Assembly (NCBI RefSeq): GCF_000158915.1
Contig: NZ_GG657754.1
Location: 17,723 to 81,722 of the forward strand
Reading direction: 5' to 3'
DNA: 64,000 nt
Origin: Streptomyces himastatinicus ATCC 53653
GTDB taxonomy: Bacteria > Actinomycetota > Actinomycetes > Streptomycetales > Streptomycetaceae
In this document: positions 18,203 through 27,174 of the stretch, piece after piece
Numbering within the stretch: position 1 is the first letter of the stretch
Layout of the letters: the number at the start of each line of letters is the position of its first letter
Notes under the pieces: generated by a model
Told to the model about the DNA's origin: nothing
Databases searched by the model: none
The model's input: only the letters and a program-made list of their open reading frames with translations
Translations under genes and position numbers: made by a program

Positions 18203-18727
18203 ATGGCGGCCATGTTGCGTAGAAGGTCATCCACCGCCGTCGTCGCCGTTGTTGTCGCTGTCGTGTTCGCCGCTCTCACGTCGTGTTCCTCGGGTTCTTC
18301 GGACGAGTCCCCCGCCGGGGGTCGGCCCAGTGGGTCCGGCTCCGGGACACCGGAGCCGGACCCCAGTCCGACTCGCACGGAAACGGCCACGCCGTCGCCC
18401 TCACCGACCGGGCCGTGCGCTGACGGGACATGTGAGATCGAGGTCGCCGTGGGGGACGGCGTGACAGTGCCGGAAAAGTACGGCCTCGGGCCGATCGAGG
18501 TGACGGCGATCACCGGCGGCGAGGTCGCGATGGCCGCGCCGCTGACGGGGTCGGGCTACAGCGTTTCTGGCTGTTCCGGTGGCGGCGGAGTGTCCTCGGA
18601 GGGCAACGGCGGCGTCAGGCTCAGCTGCGGCGAGGGACCCGCCGCGACCATCAACGATGCCATGAGCCTGAAGGTCGTCAAGATCCTCGACACCACCGCC
18701 GTCCTCCGTATCGCACCCGTTGGGTGA
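18203..18727 (+). CDS. secreted lipoprotein, unknown
   Basis: A 174-residue protein with a lipoprotein signal: basic N-terminus, hydrophobic stretch TAVVAVVVAVVFAALTSC and lipobox LTSC. A Ser/Pro/Gly/Thr-rich linker runs to about residue 70. The folded part has cysteines in GPCADGTCEIEV and later GCSGGGG and LSCGEG, suggesting two disulfides. It would be anchored to the outer face of the membrane. Starts at 18203 or 18212 are both possible. Family unknown. Confidence 0.75.
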   Translation: MAAMLRRRSSTAVVAVVVAVVFAALTSCSSGSSDESPAGGRPSGSGSGTPEPDPSPTRTETATPSPSPTGPCADGTCEIEVAVGDGVTVPEKYGLGPIEVTAITGGEVAMAAPLTGSGYSVSGCSGGGGVSSEGNGGVRLSCGEGPAATINDAMSLKVVKILDTTAVLRIAPVG

Positions 18728-18865
18728 CGTTCGGCTCGGCTCTTGGGGCAGGGTGCCGTACGGGGGTGCCGGTCGCACGGGGGTGGTGCCGAGGGGCTGA
18801 GGGCTGGTGGGCCCGTGGGCTCGCGGGCGTCGCCTTCTGACATCGGGATGGAAAGGATCTTTAGA

Positions 18866-19168
18866 ATGCGCAGCTCAGGGCGGCCATGGCTCAGGGTCCT
18901 GGGCTGGGTTCTGATCATCGTCGGCATGACCGCGTTCTTCATCAACGCCGAGGCCCTCATGAACGGCGACGCCGTCGAGTGCGACGGCAGCCCGATGAGT
19001 CCCGGTCAGTGGTGCGTGAGGGTAGGCGGCGAATCTCTCAGCTACGACGAGGAGAAGAAGAACGAAGCCCGTGGAGAACTCGTCGGCTACGCCGGGGCGG
19101 GCCTCGGCGTCCTCGGTATCGTCGTCTTGATCAGCAATGGGATCACCACGCGGCGAGGAAACCGCTAA
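18866..19168 (+). CDS. small two-helix membrane protein
   Basis: A 100-residue protein with helices at about 8-28 (LRVLGWVLIIVGMTAFFI) and 72-90 (VGYAGAGLGVLGIVVLI). The loop between them has two cysteines (VECDG and QWCVR) and an acidic-basic stretch DEEKKNEARGE. The ATG at 18866 is chosen because GAAAGGA lies eight bases upstream; the in-frame ATG at 18848 has no ribosome site. Function unknown. Confidence 0.7.
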   Translation: MRSSGRPWLRVLGWVLIIVGMTAFFINAEALMNGDAVECDGSPMSPGQWCVRVGGESLSYDEEKKNEARGELVGYAGAGLGVLGIVVLISNGITTRRGNR

Positions 19169-19790
19169 CGCCAGCCGTCAGTGGGGAGCGCGTTGAGGGA
19201 GGCGTTACGGAGCGGGGCGGGGCTTCCCCGGTCGCCGGTGGCGAGGACCGGGCGTACGCCGAGCCGCCGCAGCCGGTGCACGGCCCGGCGGCTGCCGGGG
19301 CGGAGGACGTCGCCGACGGCGATCAGGGCCTGCGCCACCCCGTCGACGCGCACCACGACGGGTGTGTGTGCCGCCGTCTCCGCGGCCGCGAGGGCTTCCG
19401 CCAGTTCCGTGGGCAGCGCGTCGTCCGGGGCGAGGACTTCGACCCGCCGGTCGTCGACCAGGCCGCGCACCCCCGGCCCGCCGTCGAAGCGAAGTCGCTC
19501 ACCCGGGGCAACGGGCACCACCGGGCAGGGCGCGCTCGCACGTACGCGGCGATCGCCCGACCCAGCGGATACTCCGAGCCCCGTTCCACCGCGCCGACCA
19601 GCCACAGCCCCGTACCCTCCCCCAACTCGCGGCACGGCCGTGAGCCGGGCAACGCTCATGTGCCCGAAGGTGAGGGTGCCCGTCTTGTCGAGGCCGACGG
19701 TGTCGATCTGTCGGAGCAACCTCCAGCGCCCGCGGTAACCGCCGCCTGTGGGTCGGATCCGGCGCCCAGCCAGAACCGCGGCCGACACCG
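19165..19790 (-). pseudogene. P-type (heavy-metal-like) ATPase remnant
   Basis: The phosphorylation loop DTVGLDKTGTLTFGHMSV is clear. A frame change follows, into WLVGAVERGSEYPLGRAI, then back to RLRFDGGPGVRGLVDDRR and AVHRLRRLGVRPVLATGD, which correspond to the nucleotide-binding and hinge regions. Both the membrane-bound N-terminal half and the C-terminal hinge DGxND region are missing. This is a truncated and frameshifted P1B-like ATPase. Confidence 0.75.
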
Positions 19791-19839
19791 CGCCCCCGGA
19801 CAGCCGTCGCTCTGGGGGGCACGAGCACGCCTCCGGATT

Positions 19840-19881
19840 GATGCACATGACGCATCGACAGATCCCAGGTCCGATCCTGGG
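19840..19881. promoter_or_regulatory. two adjacent inverted repeats
   Basis: GATGC-ACATGAC-GCATC (19840-19856) is followed eight bases later by CCCAGG-TCCGAT-CCTGGG (19864-19881). Both are perfect dyads. They lie between the P-type ATPase remnant (leftward) and the esterase gene (rightward). They may be an operator or an RNA structure left from the metal-transport locus. Confidence 0.3.
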
Positions 19882-20071
19882 CACCATTGGGACACGGCTT
19901 GGAGACTCACCCATGACAGGCGACGCCCGCCACCTGCCTCGCCCAGGAATGACGCCGCTCGGCCGCGCGTCGGCGCTCGCCCCACCGTACGGATCGTTCT
20001 CGGTTCACCGCACCAGGCAATCGGCTCCATGTCCGGCCCTCGCGGGCCGCCCGACACCTTACGGAGGACCC

Positions 20072-21433
20072 ATGAGAGACATCACCAGACGTACGGCGCT
20101 CACCATGGCCGCGGGTACCGTCACCGCCTCGACGGTGATCAGCGCGGCCACTGCGGCGGCCGATGCCCCGGCGCCGGGACGGCCCGTGGCATCCGGAGCC
20201 AATCCCGCTCTGCGGACCACCCTCATCACACGGGTGACGCCCAGGAACAACTGGCGGGTGACCGCCGTCGCCATCCGCTACGCGCACCCCCTCCACATGC
20301 GCGGCGGCGTCATCCCGCCCTCCGCGTTCCAGGTCACCGCCGACCTCGGCAGGCAGAGCGCGGCCCGAACGGTCATCCGGGCCTACCCGAACACCGTGGC
20401 CAGGACGGACGACCACCCCGATGCGGGACGGCCGGGCAGATACCTCGTCATCGAGCTCGACCCGGACGACGCCAATGCGCAGGCCTCCGGCACCGATCCT
20501 CTTCCGCTCCACCGCGCCTACGCCGTCCGGCAGGTGGCCGACGTGAGGACGCCCGGCGGCGGCCTGGTGCTCCCGGCCGGGCCGTGGGCGATCCGGAACG
20601 ACGACGTCATCACCCCGGTGGTCGACGACTTCATCGCGGGATCGTTCACCGACTCCACGGGCTTCGAGCTGGCCTTCCGGCTCTACCAGCCGGAAAAGTT
20701 CGTGCGGAGTCCGGGGGCGGCCACCCGGTATCCACTCGTCATCACCCTGCACGGCGGCGGCGAGGTCGCCGACAACAACATGACCCAGCTCACCGCCAAT
20801 CGCATCGCCGTCACCTTCGCCAAGCCGGAACGTCAGCGTCGGCACCCCGCGTTCGTGCTCGCCCCGCAGATCCCGCTGCCCCGCCCCATGGACGGGCCCG
20901 GCAATACGGACTGGACCGACCCCAAGGTCCGAGCAGCGCTGGTCGAACTCATCGACACCTTCACGATGCAGCGCCCCGTCGACGCGGACCGGCTCTATCT
21001 CGTCGGCCTGTCATCGGGTGCGCGAGGCATCTTCAACCTGCTCCCGAGGCATCCCCACACCTTCGCCGCGGCCCTGGCCACCGCCAACTGGGGCGACCCG
21101 TCGACCATGGACAGCACCACGCACATCCCGATCTGGGCCGATCACTCCATCGACGACCCGGTGGTCCCCTACCGCGAGGGACGGTTCGGCAAGCCCGGCA
21201 CCTGGACGCTGATGAACGCGCTGGAGAGCGCCGGTGCACAGATCACCCGCGGGGAGTGGGCCAACGACCTGCCCAAGGGGGAGTTCGAAGCCCGGTCCAG
21301 GGCCCTGCTGAACCGCGCACGCCGGGCCGACAGCCATGTGCTGTTCACCAGCTACACGCCCGGAACGACGCCGGTGAGCCCGCACTTCGCCTGGGCACAG
21401 GCTGGCTCTTCGATCAGTCCCGTTAGGTCCTGA
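20072..21433 (+). CDS. Tat-exported alpha/beta-hydrolase, PHB-depolymerase-like
   Basis: A 453-residue secreted enzyme. The N-terminus has a twin-arginine signal (TRRTALTMAAG) with an Ala-rich cleavage region near residue 35. The first half is a beta-rich domain typical of multi-domain esterases. The hydrolase domain starts near RYPLVITLHGGGE. The nucleophile elbow is GLSSGARG; a likely acid is Asp in HSIDDPVVPY, and the His may be the one in PVSPHFAW. The layout matches peptidases and esterases of the LpqC/PHB depolymerase group. The ATG at 20072 follows GGAGG. The gene ends one base before the convergent dioxygenase gene ends. Substrate not readable. Confidence 0.82.
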   Translation: MRDITRRTALTMAAGTVTASTVISAATAAADAPAPGRPVASGANPALRTTLITRVTPRNNWRVTAVAIRYAHPLHMRGGVIPPSAFQVTADLGRQSAARTVIRAYPNTVARTDDHPDAGRPGRYLVIELDPDDANAQASGTDPLPLHRAYAVRQVADVRTPGGGLVLPAGPWAIRNDDVITPVVDDFIAGSFTDSTGFELAFRLYQPEKFVRSPGAATRYPLVITLHGGGEVADNNMTQLTANRIAVTFAKPERQRRHPAFVLAPQIPLPRPMDGPGNTDWTDPKVRAALVELIDTFTMQRPVDADRLYLVGLSSGARGIFNLLPRHPHTFAAALATANWGDPSTMDSTTHIPIWADHSIDDPVVPYREGRFGKPGTWTLMNALESAGAQITRGEWANDLPKGEFEARSRALLNRARRADSHVLFTSYTPGTTPVSPHFAWAQAGSSISPVRS

Positions 21434-21434
21434 C

Positions 21435-22358
21435 TCAGCTTCGGGGTGCGTGCCGGCCGGTCATGAGTTCGGCGAGGTCTTCCGGGTGAAGGAACGAGGG
21501 TGGTGGGGGTGGGCCCCAGTTGAACAGGCCTTCCGCCCCTTTCCAGACCTCGGGTTCCCAGATCTCGTCTTCGGGGATGCAGTCCATGTCCGAGTAGTAC
21601 TCGGAGAAGTTGCCGGCCGGGTCTTTGAGGTACCAGAAGAAGTTCGATCCGGCGTGGTGGCGGCCCAGTCCCCACACATGGCGTTCGGGGTGGTTCTCGA
21701 GCATCGCGGTCGCGCCCCGCCCGACCTCGTCGATGTCGTCCACCTGCCAGCTGGTGTGGTGCAGGTACGCAACCGGTGCGGCCATCGCCAGTACGTTGTG
21801 GTGGTCGACGGAGCACCGCATGAACGCGCCCTTGTCGTCGATGTAGTCGCTGATCCTGAAACCGATGCCGTCGGTGAAGAAGCCCGTGGTGGCGTGGAGA
21901 TTGGTCGTGCCGATGACCGCGTGCCCGAGCTTTTTGGGCCGGACCGCCCCGGTGCGGAGCACGCCGGGCGCGCGGCCGTTGCGCTCCACACGACCCGGGC
22001 CGTTGTAGGGGGTAGCGGGCACCGGTTGTGCCACGATGCGGGGTGCGACTTCGACACGGACCACCACCTCAGTGATCGGTTCGGTCGCTCGGAGGACGTG
22101 GGCATCGAAGCCGCGGGGAACACCGAGTCGTTCCAGGTTCGTCGCGATGCGGGCGATGTCGTCCGCATCGTCCACCCCGATGCCGATCTCCACCAGCCGA
22201 CGGGTGGGTGTGCGCACGAGACGCAGTTGCTCCCCGCCGTCGCGGGTGGCGAACACGTTCCCACCGCGGTGCTCGAGACCGAATGCGTCGTAGTAGGCGG
22301 TCGTCGCGTCGAGATCGGGAACGCCGATGGTGACGCTGGTCAGTCGGTGCAGGCTCAT
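21435..22358 (-). CDS. VOC-family extradiol ring-cleavage dioxygenase
   Basis: A 307-residue two-module VOC protein of the BphC/catechol 2,3-dioxygenase type. The N-terminal module begins LTSVTIGVPDLDATTAYY. The catalytic C-terminal module starts LGHAVIGTTNLHATTGFF. Predicted Fe(II) ligands are His146 (GHAVI), His200 or His201 (YLHHTSW) and Glu253 (NFSEYYSD). Such enzymes cleave catechols or biphenyl-diols next to the hydroxyls. GGAGG precedes the ATG. Downstream of the same promoter side lie remnants of RraA/FAH-type genes, which would fit a former aromatic catabolism operon. Confidence 0.82.
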   Translation of the reverse strand: MSLHRLTSVTIGVPDLDATTAYYDAFGLEHRGGNVFATRDGGEQLRLVRTPTRRLVEIGIGVDDADDIARIATNLERLGVPRGFDAHVLRATEPITEVVVRVEVAPRIVAQPVPATPYNGPGRVERNGRAPGVLRTGAVRPKKLGHAVIGTTNLHATTGFFTDGIGFRISDYIDDKGAFMRCSVDHHNVLAMAAPVAYLHHTSWQVDDIDEVGRGATAMLENHPERHVWGLGRHHAGSNFFWYLKDPAGNFSEYYSDMDCIPEDEIWEPEVWKGAEGLFNWGPPPPPSFLHPEDLAELMTGRHAPRS

Positions 22359-23077
22359 GGTGTTATGCCTCCGGGGACTCGCGAAGACCTGGTCGAGCTC
22401 GCCGATTCCGTCGATCCAGCTGCGCAGCTGCTGCCCGGGGGTGGAGAACCGCCGGGCTTGGCGGCCCTGGCCGACTCCGGCAGGGTACCGGTGAACACGA
22501 GATCGCCGGGGTAGAGCGTGATGATGCGAGACAGGTTCGCGGAAACCAGATCGCGGCCCTGGAACGCCAACTCGGCAAAGGAAACGTCCGGTTCAGCTCG
22601 AGCGACCGGGCGTTCCTGGCGGCACTGCCGCACCGGCTGCCGTTCCACCCAGGCCACAGGCCGAGACGGCCCCGGTGTCACGGACGGATGAAGACCGCCG
22701 TACCCAGCCCCCACGATCCGGCGGAGGAGGCCGGGCTCGGCACGGTCCGAGAGCTCCGCATCGTGCAGTACGGCGGCCAAGGTGTCCGGCGCCAGGGCGA
22801 TCACGCCGTTGGCATCGCCGAGGATGACATCACCGGGTTCGATCCGGACGCCTCCGATGTCGACGGGAACCCGCCGGTGTCCTCTTGTTCCGTCCAGCTT
22901 CTTGGTCGTGAGGCAAGTGGATCCCCGGGCGTGGACGGGAATGCCGGTTCGAGGGTCCTGGAGCGCGTCGGTATCGGTAACCGCTCCGGGAAGTGGCCGA
23001 GCGGAGATGCCGGACGGCGTGCGATCGTCCGTCTCACTGTTGGCGACCGCGTCGGTGAGGCCGCTCCATACCGTCAT
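22355..23077 (-). pseudogene. fused remnants of RraA-like aldolase and FAH-family hydrolase
   Basis: One frame joins two incomplete families. Its first part, TGIPVHARGSTCLTTKKLDG then VDIGGVRIEPGDVILGDANG, is the end of an RraA/HMG-aldolase-type protein. Its second part, FAELAFQGRDLVSANLSRII then TLYPGDLVFTGTLPE, is the end of a fumarylacetoacetate-hydrolase family protein. Neither has its N-terminal half, so a deletion probably joined them. It overlaps the start of the dioxygenase gene by four bases. Both families act late in aromatic ring catabolism. Confidence 0.6.
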
Positions 23078-23119
23078 CGGTACGTGCCGGACGATGACCG
23101 GCGATGAACCTCTCGTACA

Positions 23120-23420
23120 CGCGGTTGTAGGTGTCGAGTTGGTCGGGGGAGCTGAGCCACGGTTCGCCCTTGCGGTTGGCCGCAGCAGTCGGATGCCGTG
23201 GCCGGCCGACTGATGCTCGAAGTCGCGGCCGAAGTAGTTCTTGTCGCCGGTCAGGTCTGTCCGGGCCGGGTGGCGAGGAGTTCGGGCTGGGCATTCGTCA
23301 CGTCGATGATGAAGCGTGCCTCGCCGGGCTCGACGCCGCGGTCGGCAGCGCCTCGATCGGCGTGAAGCCCGGGGCCTGGCTGTGGTCGCCCAGTTCCTGA
23401 AGCAGCAGTGCCGCCACCGT
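23120..23420 (-). pseudogene. DDE transposase remnant
   Basis: Reading the minus strand over two frames gives LATRPGQT, DLTGDKNYFGRDFEHQSA and GHGIRLLRP. This resembles the second half of an IS982/IS4-like transposase (LIADKNYFGRDFE, then GIQLLRPARK). Only about 60 residues remain, and no terminal repeats could be found. Confidence 0.45.
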
Positions 23421-23597
23421 CAGCGCGTGCGCGGTATGAGCCTGCGACGCGCATTTCACTCCCAGCAGTTTGGGAGCACCGAAGCCGTGAACCGCTTCTC
23501 TCGTGCAGGCGCAGCTGGAAACTCGCCAGGGCAGTGAGCAACGCGATTGCCGGTCGTCGTCTTCCATGCCGTACCGGCGCCGAAGGGAGGAAGGCCC

Positions 23598-24042
23598 GTG
23601 GCAAGACCCGCGGTCGGGGCGGCTTTGCGCCGCTGTGCCGAATGCGGCGGATGCGAGTACAGCGGTGCACCCGCCTGCACCGCGTGCCGCGAGCTGGTGG
23701 ACGGCATCCTGGAAGACGAATGGTCTGCCTTTCTGCGCCAGTGGGGTGCCAGCGGCTCGCAGGAAGCCGCGGCACTTGCCGAGGTGGTGGCGGCCGGACC
23801 CGACCGTCACGACTGGCGGGTAGTGGATGCCGCGCTCGACAGGCTGGTCTGCTCCGCATGCGGTGACCGACCCAGCCGCGGTCTTAGTCGGCTGCTCCGC
23901 ATGCGATCTTGCTCACGGCTTCCGCTATGCCGCAGTCGAGACGGACCGGCCAGGTGCCCTGCACGGCAACGAGCACACCATTGAGCAGGCCATCGAGGAA
24001 ACCCTCGGGCGCCAGCGCGACAGGAGGCACCCTTCCAGATGA
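23598..24042 (+). pseudogene. zinc-ribbon protein, frameshifted
   Basis: A GTG at 23598 sits behind GGGAGGAAGG. The first frame has RRCAECGGCEYSGAPACTAC, an acidic helical middle and LVCSACGDRPSRG. After a frame break near 23880 the product continues as VGCSACDLAHGFRYAAVETD and ends NEHTIEQAIEETLG. The paired CxxC motifs suggest structural zinc sites. The frame break splits the last zinc ribbon, so the gene is damaged or contains a sequencing indel. Confidence 0.55.
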
Positions 24043-24114
24043 CCTCTGAGGCACTCCGGTTGGCCGTGGCGGGAACGGGTGCCGCAGCCCGTCCCCGCAC
24101 GCCGTTGGGCATCC

Positions 24115-24735
24115 TCAGGCGGCGGCGGGATCCCCCGCTCGGCACCCCAGCCGCGCGGCCTCGCGCACCCCGTCGCTCAGCCCCTTCTCCGGCTTTCGCC
24201 CACAGGCGACGGCGCCCACCTCGAGCGCCTGCCAGGTCACCACGTGGCCCGATGCGGCCCTGCCCCGGCCCGTGCAGCGGTACCGGAAATCGGCCTCGAT
24301 CAAAGTGGCGGCGCGGGCGGGGACATAGCGATCGGACGCCTCCGCCTCGTGCAGGCCGTAGCTCGAGCGGTCATTGGCGGTGGTCCTGGCCGACAAGCCG
24401 TTGACATCGCCGGCCAGCTCGTCGGCGGGCAGCTTGAGATGCCGGGCAAGGGAGTGGATCACCCGCTGCTGCGAGAGCTTGCCCCCTGTTGTCCGGACGG
24501 ACCTGGTGTAGCGGGCGACCTCTCGGACATCTTTGGTGCTGACCTTCTGCCCCTTGTCGTAGTGGCGTGTCCGACCCAGGTCGGTCAGGACCGACTGCCG
24601 GGAGACGTTGAACCATTCGTAGCTGCCCTTGTCGCACGCAGGGCCGACGGCCTTCTCGCCATCTCCCCCGGAACAGCCCGCCACCCCCGTAACGATCACC
24701 ATGGTCGCCATCGCGGCGCTCCACCTGCGCTTCAT
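24115..24735 (-). CDS. secreted lipoprotein, unknown
   Basis: A 206-residue lipoprotein. Signal MKRRWSAAMATMVIVTGVAGC ends in the lipobox VAGC. The mature part holds a few conserved-looking stretches (ACDKGSYEWFNVS, KDVREVARYTRSVRT) and cysteines in YRCTG, ACGRK and LGCRAG. The frame is open further upstream, but the ATG at 24735 fits the signal peptide. No family recognised, and no functional neighbour. Confidence 0.72.
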   Translation of the reverse strand: MKRRWSAAMATMVIVTGVAGCSGGDGEKAVGPACDKGSYEWFNVSRQSVLTDLGRTRHYDKGQKVSTKDVREVARYTRSVRTTGGKLSQQRVIHSLARHLKLPADELAGDVNGLSARTTANDRSSYGLHEAEASDRYVPARAATLIEADFRYRCTGRGRAASGHVVTWQALEVGAVACGRKPEKGLSDGVREAARLGCRAGDPAAA

Positions 24736-25115
24736 TCGCTCATCCCCGTTGTGTGTGCCGCGCCATCGCGGCCCGATCATGCTCGTCAGGCCATGATCCA
24801 CAATGGGCCAGGGGCGGACAAGGGCGGGCGGAGATCTCGCTTCCGGAAGTCGAAGTCTGGGGAGCGGGTGGCATAGGCTCCCTTCGGCCGAATCTGAAAA
24901 GCCGTCACGCCCTCGAAATGGGACAGGACTGCCTCGGCCTGGAGCGGCAAGCGGCGCGAGCGGTATGCCAACGCCCGTCACCCAGACGTCCTCGCAGCTC
25001 AACGCCGTGAACGTGCCCGGGTCCGCAGAGAGAAGGGCATCCGCTGGGGCGGCAGGTCCCTCCAGGCCGCAGCCTGACCCGGCCCGGCGAAACCCATGCG
25101 GTCACAGCACTGGCT

Positions 25116-25910
25116 TCAGCTGCGCATCATCGACATCAGCAGCCCGTGAGTCTCGTCGTCGGCGGCGACCACAAGCCCACGACCTGCCTCACCTATCGGG
25201 GCACCGTCGATGCCGGTGACAACGCAGCCAGCAGCCCGGCACACAGCGATGCCGGCCGCGAAATGCACGCTCCCGGAGAGGTCGCCGCCATCGGTGACAT
25301 ACGCGGCGCGCTTGCCGGCAGCCACCCAGGCCAGCGCCAGCGTCGTGGATACGACGCGCGGCCGGAAACGTTCGATGAACCCAGGGTGGGCCAGCAGATC
25401 CACGGCCCGGAATCCCGGCGCACTCGGGAACGGCGGATCCAGGTTGACGTCCACCAATCGGGTAGCGCACGTGGGCGTCAGCAGTGCCTCGTCGGCCCCG
25501 TCATGCCGCACCCAGGCGGTCTCCCCGTCGGTGAAGAAAACCTCGCCGCTGAACGGGTCAGCCACCGCCGCCGCCCCATCGCGCAGCGCCACGTTGACAG
25601 CCACCAGCATGGTGCCGACGGCGTAGTTCAGCGTGCCGCACAGGGGATCCACCAACCACTGGCGCACAGCGTCGGTGGCGCCCTGCTGCCCGCCTTCCTC
25701 GCCGAGCACCGCGTCATCGGGCCGTGCGGCACGGATGACGCCGAGGATCGTCTTCTCGGCCTCCACATCGGCGGCGGTGGCGAAGTCCCCGGCACCCTTG
25801 TCGATGCGGTTGAGCCGCTGGCCGTACATGTTGCGGACCACGTCCGCGCCAGCCCGTGCCCCGGCTATCGCGACTGCAGCATCGTCAGAACTCGCGTATG
25901 AGTCGATCAC
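25116..25910 (-). CDS. inositol-monophosphatase-like protein with altered metal site
   Basis: A 264-residue protein with the IMPase fold. Present are KGAGDFATAADVEAEKTI (residues 38-55), the GEE motif (70-72), WLVDPLCGTLNYA (85-97) and the C-terminal HFAAGIAVCRAAGCVVTG. Canonical IMPases have DPxDGT and a later WDxAAG Asp. Here Cys91 replaces the second Asp and no Asp precedes HFAAG. Two expected Mg ligands are therefore missing. It may be an inactive homologue or one with changed chemistry. The GTG at 25910 is the best start, though its ribosome site is weak. Downstream of TetR on the same strand. Confidence 0.75.
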   Translation of the reverse strand: MIDSYASSDDAAVAIAGARAGADVVRNMYGQRLNRIDKGAGDFATAADVEAEKTILGVIRAARPDDAVLGEEGGQQGATDAVRQWLVDPLCGTLNYAVGTMLVAVNVALRDGAAAVADPFSGEVFFTDGETAWVRHDGADEALLTPTCATRLVDVNLDPPFPSAPGFRAVDLLAHPGFIERFRPRVVSTTLALAWVAAGKRAAYVTDGGDLSGSVHFAAGIAVCRAAGCVVTGIDGAPIGEAGRGLVVAADDETHGLLMSMMRS

Positions 25911-26040
25911 GCCGTGCAGACTATCGAGGCGAAGCTGCCGACCCGGCGAACCTTCCCGGTCAGAGCACTCACCGACCGCACCGTGGTGCGGCTGATCCCA
26001 TGGGTGCGGGTGCGGGAGATCGACGGTCACGTCACGGCCA

Positions 26041-26649
26041 TCACTCCAGGCCGTAGTACAGCCGGAGGAACTCCTCCATCGCCGCGTCGACACCGGCACG
26101 GTCACCGGTGGCGAGCAGGTCGAGCAGCAATCCGCGGACGGTGGCGAGTCCCAGCCTCGCGCGGTTCCGGGCCGCGACCGGATCCGCCCCCGCGGCGACC
26201 TCGGCGGCCACGAGCGGTTCCAGCCAGTCCGTCACGAGCCCTTCCAGGATCGGGACGGCCTCGGGGCGGCCCTGTAGTGCGTGCCCGCATATCTCGAAGA
26301 AGAGCCGCTCCTGATCGGCCAGCCGAGGGTCCGTCAGCTGATGCCATAGAAGTCGTGCGACATCAGCGGGCGAAAGACCGGGCCCCGCGTGGAGCCGGGA
26401 CAGCAGATCGCGCTGGCGCCGTTCCGACGCCCGGACGATCTCGACGAGCAACTGCTCCTTGGTGCCGAAGTAGTGGATCAGCATGCGATGACTGACACCG
26501 ATCGCGGCACCAAGGCGGCGCAGGCTCAGGTCCGCGATGCCGTGTGCCGTGACGTGGTCGACGGCCGCGTCGACCAGTTGAGCGCGCCGGTCCCCGTCCG
26601 TGCCGGGGGCGGCGTTGCTCTCAGGATGCGGGTCATCCGTATTCACCAC
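26041..26649 (-). CDS. TetR-family transcriptional regulator
   Basis: A 202-residue repressor. The helix-turn-helix is at about 20-65: AAVDHVTAHGIADLSLRRLG then GVSHRMLIHYFGTKEQLL. The C-terminal ligand domain has RLFFEICGHALQGRPEAV and ends LRLYYGLE. Start taken as GTG at 26649. It is divergent from the SRPBCC gene across a 46-bp gap that holds two near-identical palindromes, so it most likely represses both itself and that gene. Confidence 0.88.
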   Translation of the reverse strand: MVNTDDPHPESNAAPGTDGDRRAQLVDAAVDHVTAHGIADLSLRRLGAAIGVSHRMLIHYFGTKEQLLVEIVRASERRQRDLLSRLHAGPGLSPADVARLLWHQLTDPRLADQERLFFEICGHALQGRPEAVPILEGLVTDWLEPLVAAEVAAGADPVAARNRARLGLATVRGLLLDLLATGDRAGVDAAMEEFLRLYYGLE

Positions 26650-26657
26650 ATCGTGAG

Positions 26658-26673
26658 TGTACCAATTGGTACA
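26658..26673. promoter_or_regulatory. TetR operator site 1
   Basis: TGTACCAATTGGTACA, a perfect 16-bp palindrome nine bases upstream of the TetR start. Confidence 0.75.
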
Positions 26674-26680
26674 TGACCTA

Positions 26681-26696
26681 TGTACCGTGTGGTACA
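26681..26696. promoter_or_regulatory. TetR operator site 2
   Basis: TGTACC-GTGT-GGTACA, the same arms as site 1 with a non-palindromic centre, 23 bp away centre to centre. Its last base is the A of the SRPBCC start codon. Confidence 0.75.
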
Positions 26697-27160
26697 TGAG
26701 GTCTGTCACCGTGTCGATCGAAGTTCCGCACACGCCCGAGCAGGTCTACGACTTCCTCGATGTCATGGCTCACCACGAGCGGTTCACGAACCACTATCTG
26801 ACCGACTGGCGCTACAGCGGTCCCGTCCGCGGCACAGGATCGTGCGCCACCGTCACCGCTGCGCTGGGTGGCACGAAGACCGACGTCACCATCGAAGTGG
26901 TCGAGGCCGACGCGCCGCGGCGCATCGTCGAACGGAACGTCAGCGCGGGCGGTCGGCGCCTGGCCTACGGCACCTACACCATCGAACCGCTGCAAACCGG
27001 CGGAAGTCACGTCTCGTTCACGTACTCCTGGGTTCTCGCCCCTCTCGCCGACCGCCTGCTGGCGCCCGTTGTCCGGGCGGTGATGTTGCGTGCCAACCGC
27101 GCGGTCATGCGGCGCCTGGCCGCCGAGCTGGCCCATCACGAGTCCGCTGCCGGATCCTGA
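26696..27160 (+). CDS. SRPBCC (START-like) ligand-binding protein
   Basis: A 154-residue polyketide cyclase/dehydrase-like protein. It begins VTVSIEVPHTPEQVYDFLDV, the usual first strand and helix of SRPBCC proteins, with TIEPLQTGGSHVSFTY near the middle and a long C-terminal helix ending RLAAELAHHES. These domains bind hydrophobic ligands. The ATG at 26696 has no ribosome site and directly abuts operator 2, so the transcript may be leaderless. It is probably controlled by the divergent TetR protein, perhaps as the effector for or against the same small molecule. Confidence 0.8.
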   Translation: MRSVTVSIEVPHTPEQVYDFLDVMAHHERFTNHYLTDWRYSGPVRGTGSCATVTAALGGTKTDVTIEVVEADAPRRIVERNVSAGGRRLAYGTYTIEPLQTGGSHVSFTYSWVLAPLADRLLAPVVRAVMLRANRAVMRRLAAELAHHESAAGS

Positions 27161-27174
27161 CCTGCGCGGGCGTG

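Noticed and set aside
19858..19890. tRNA-like 3' end (CCCAGG...CCTGGGCACCA)
   Set aside because: The loop does not match TTCRANY and no acceptor, D- or anticodon arm can be found upstream. Treated as an inverted repeat only.
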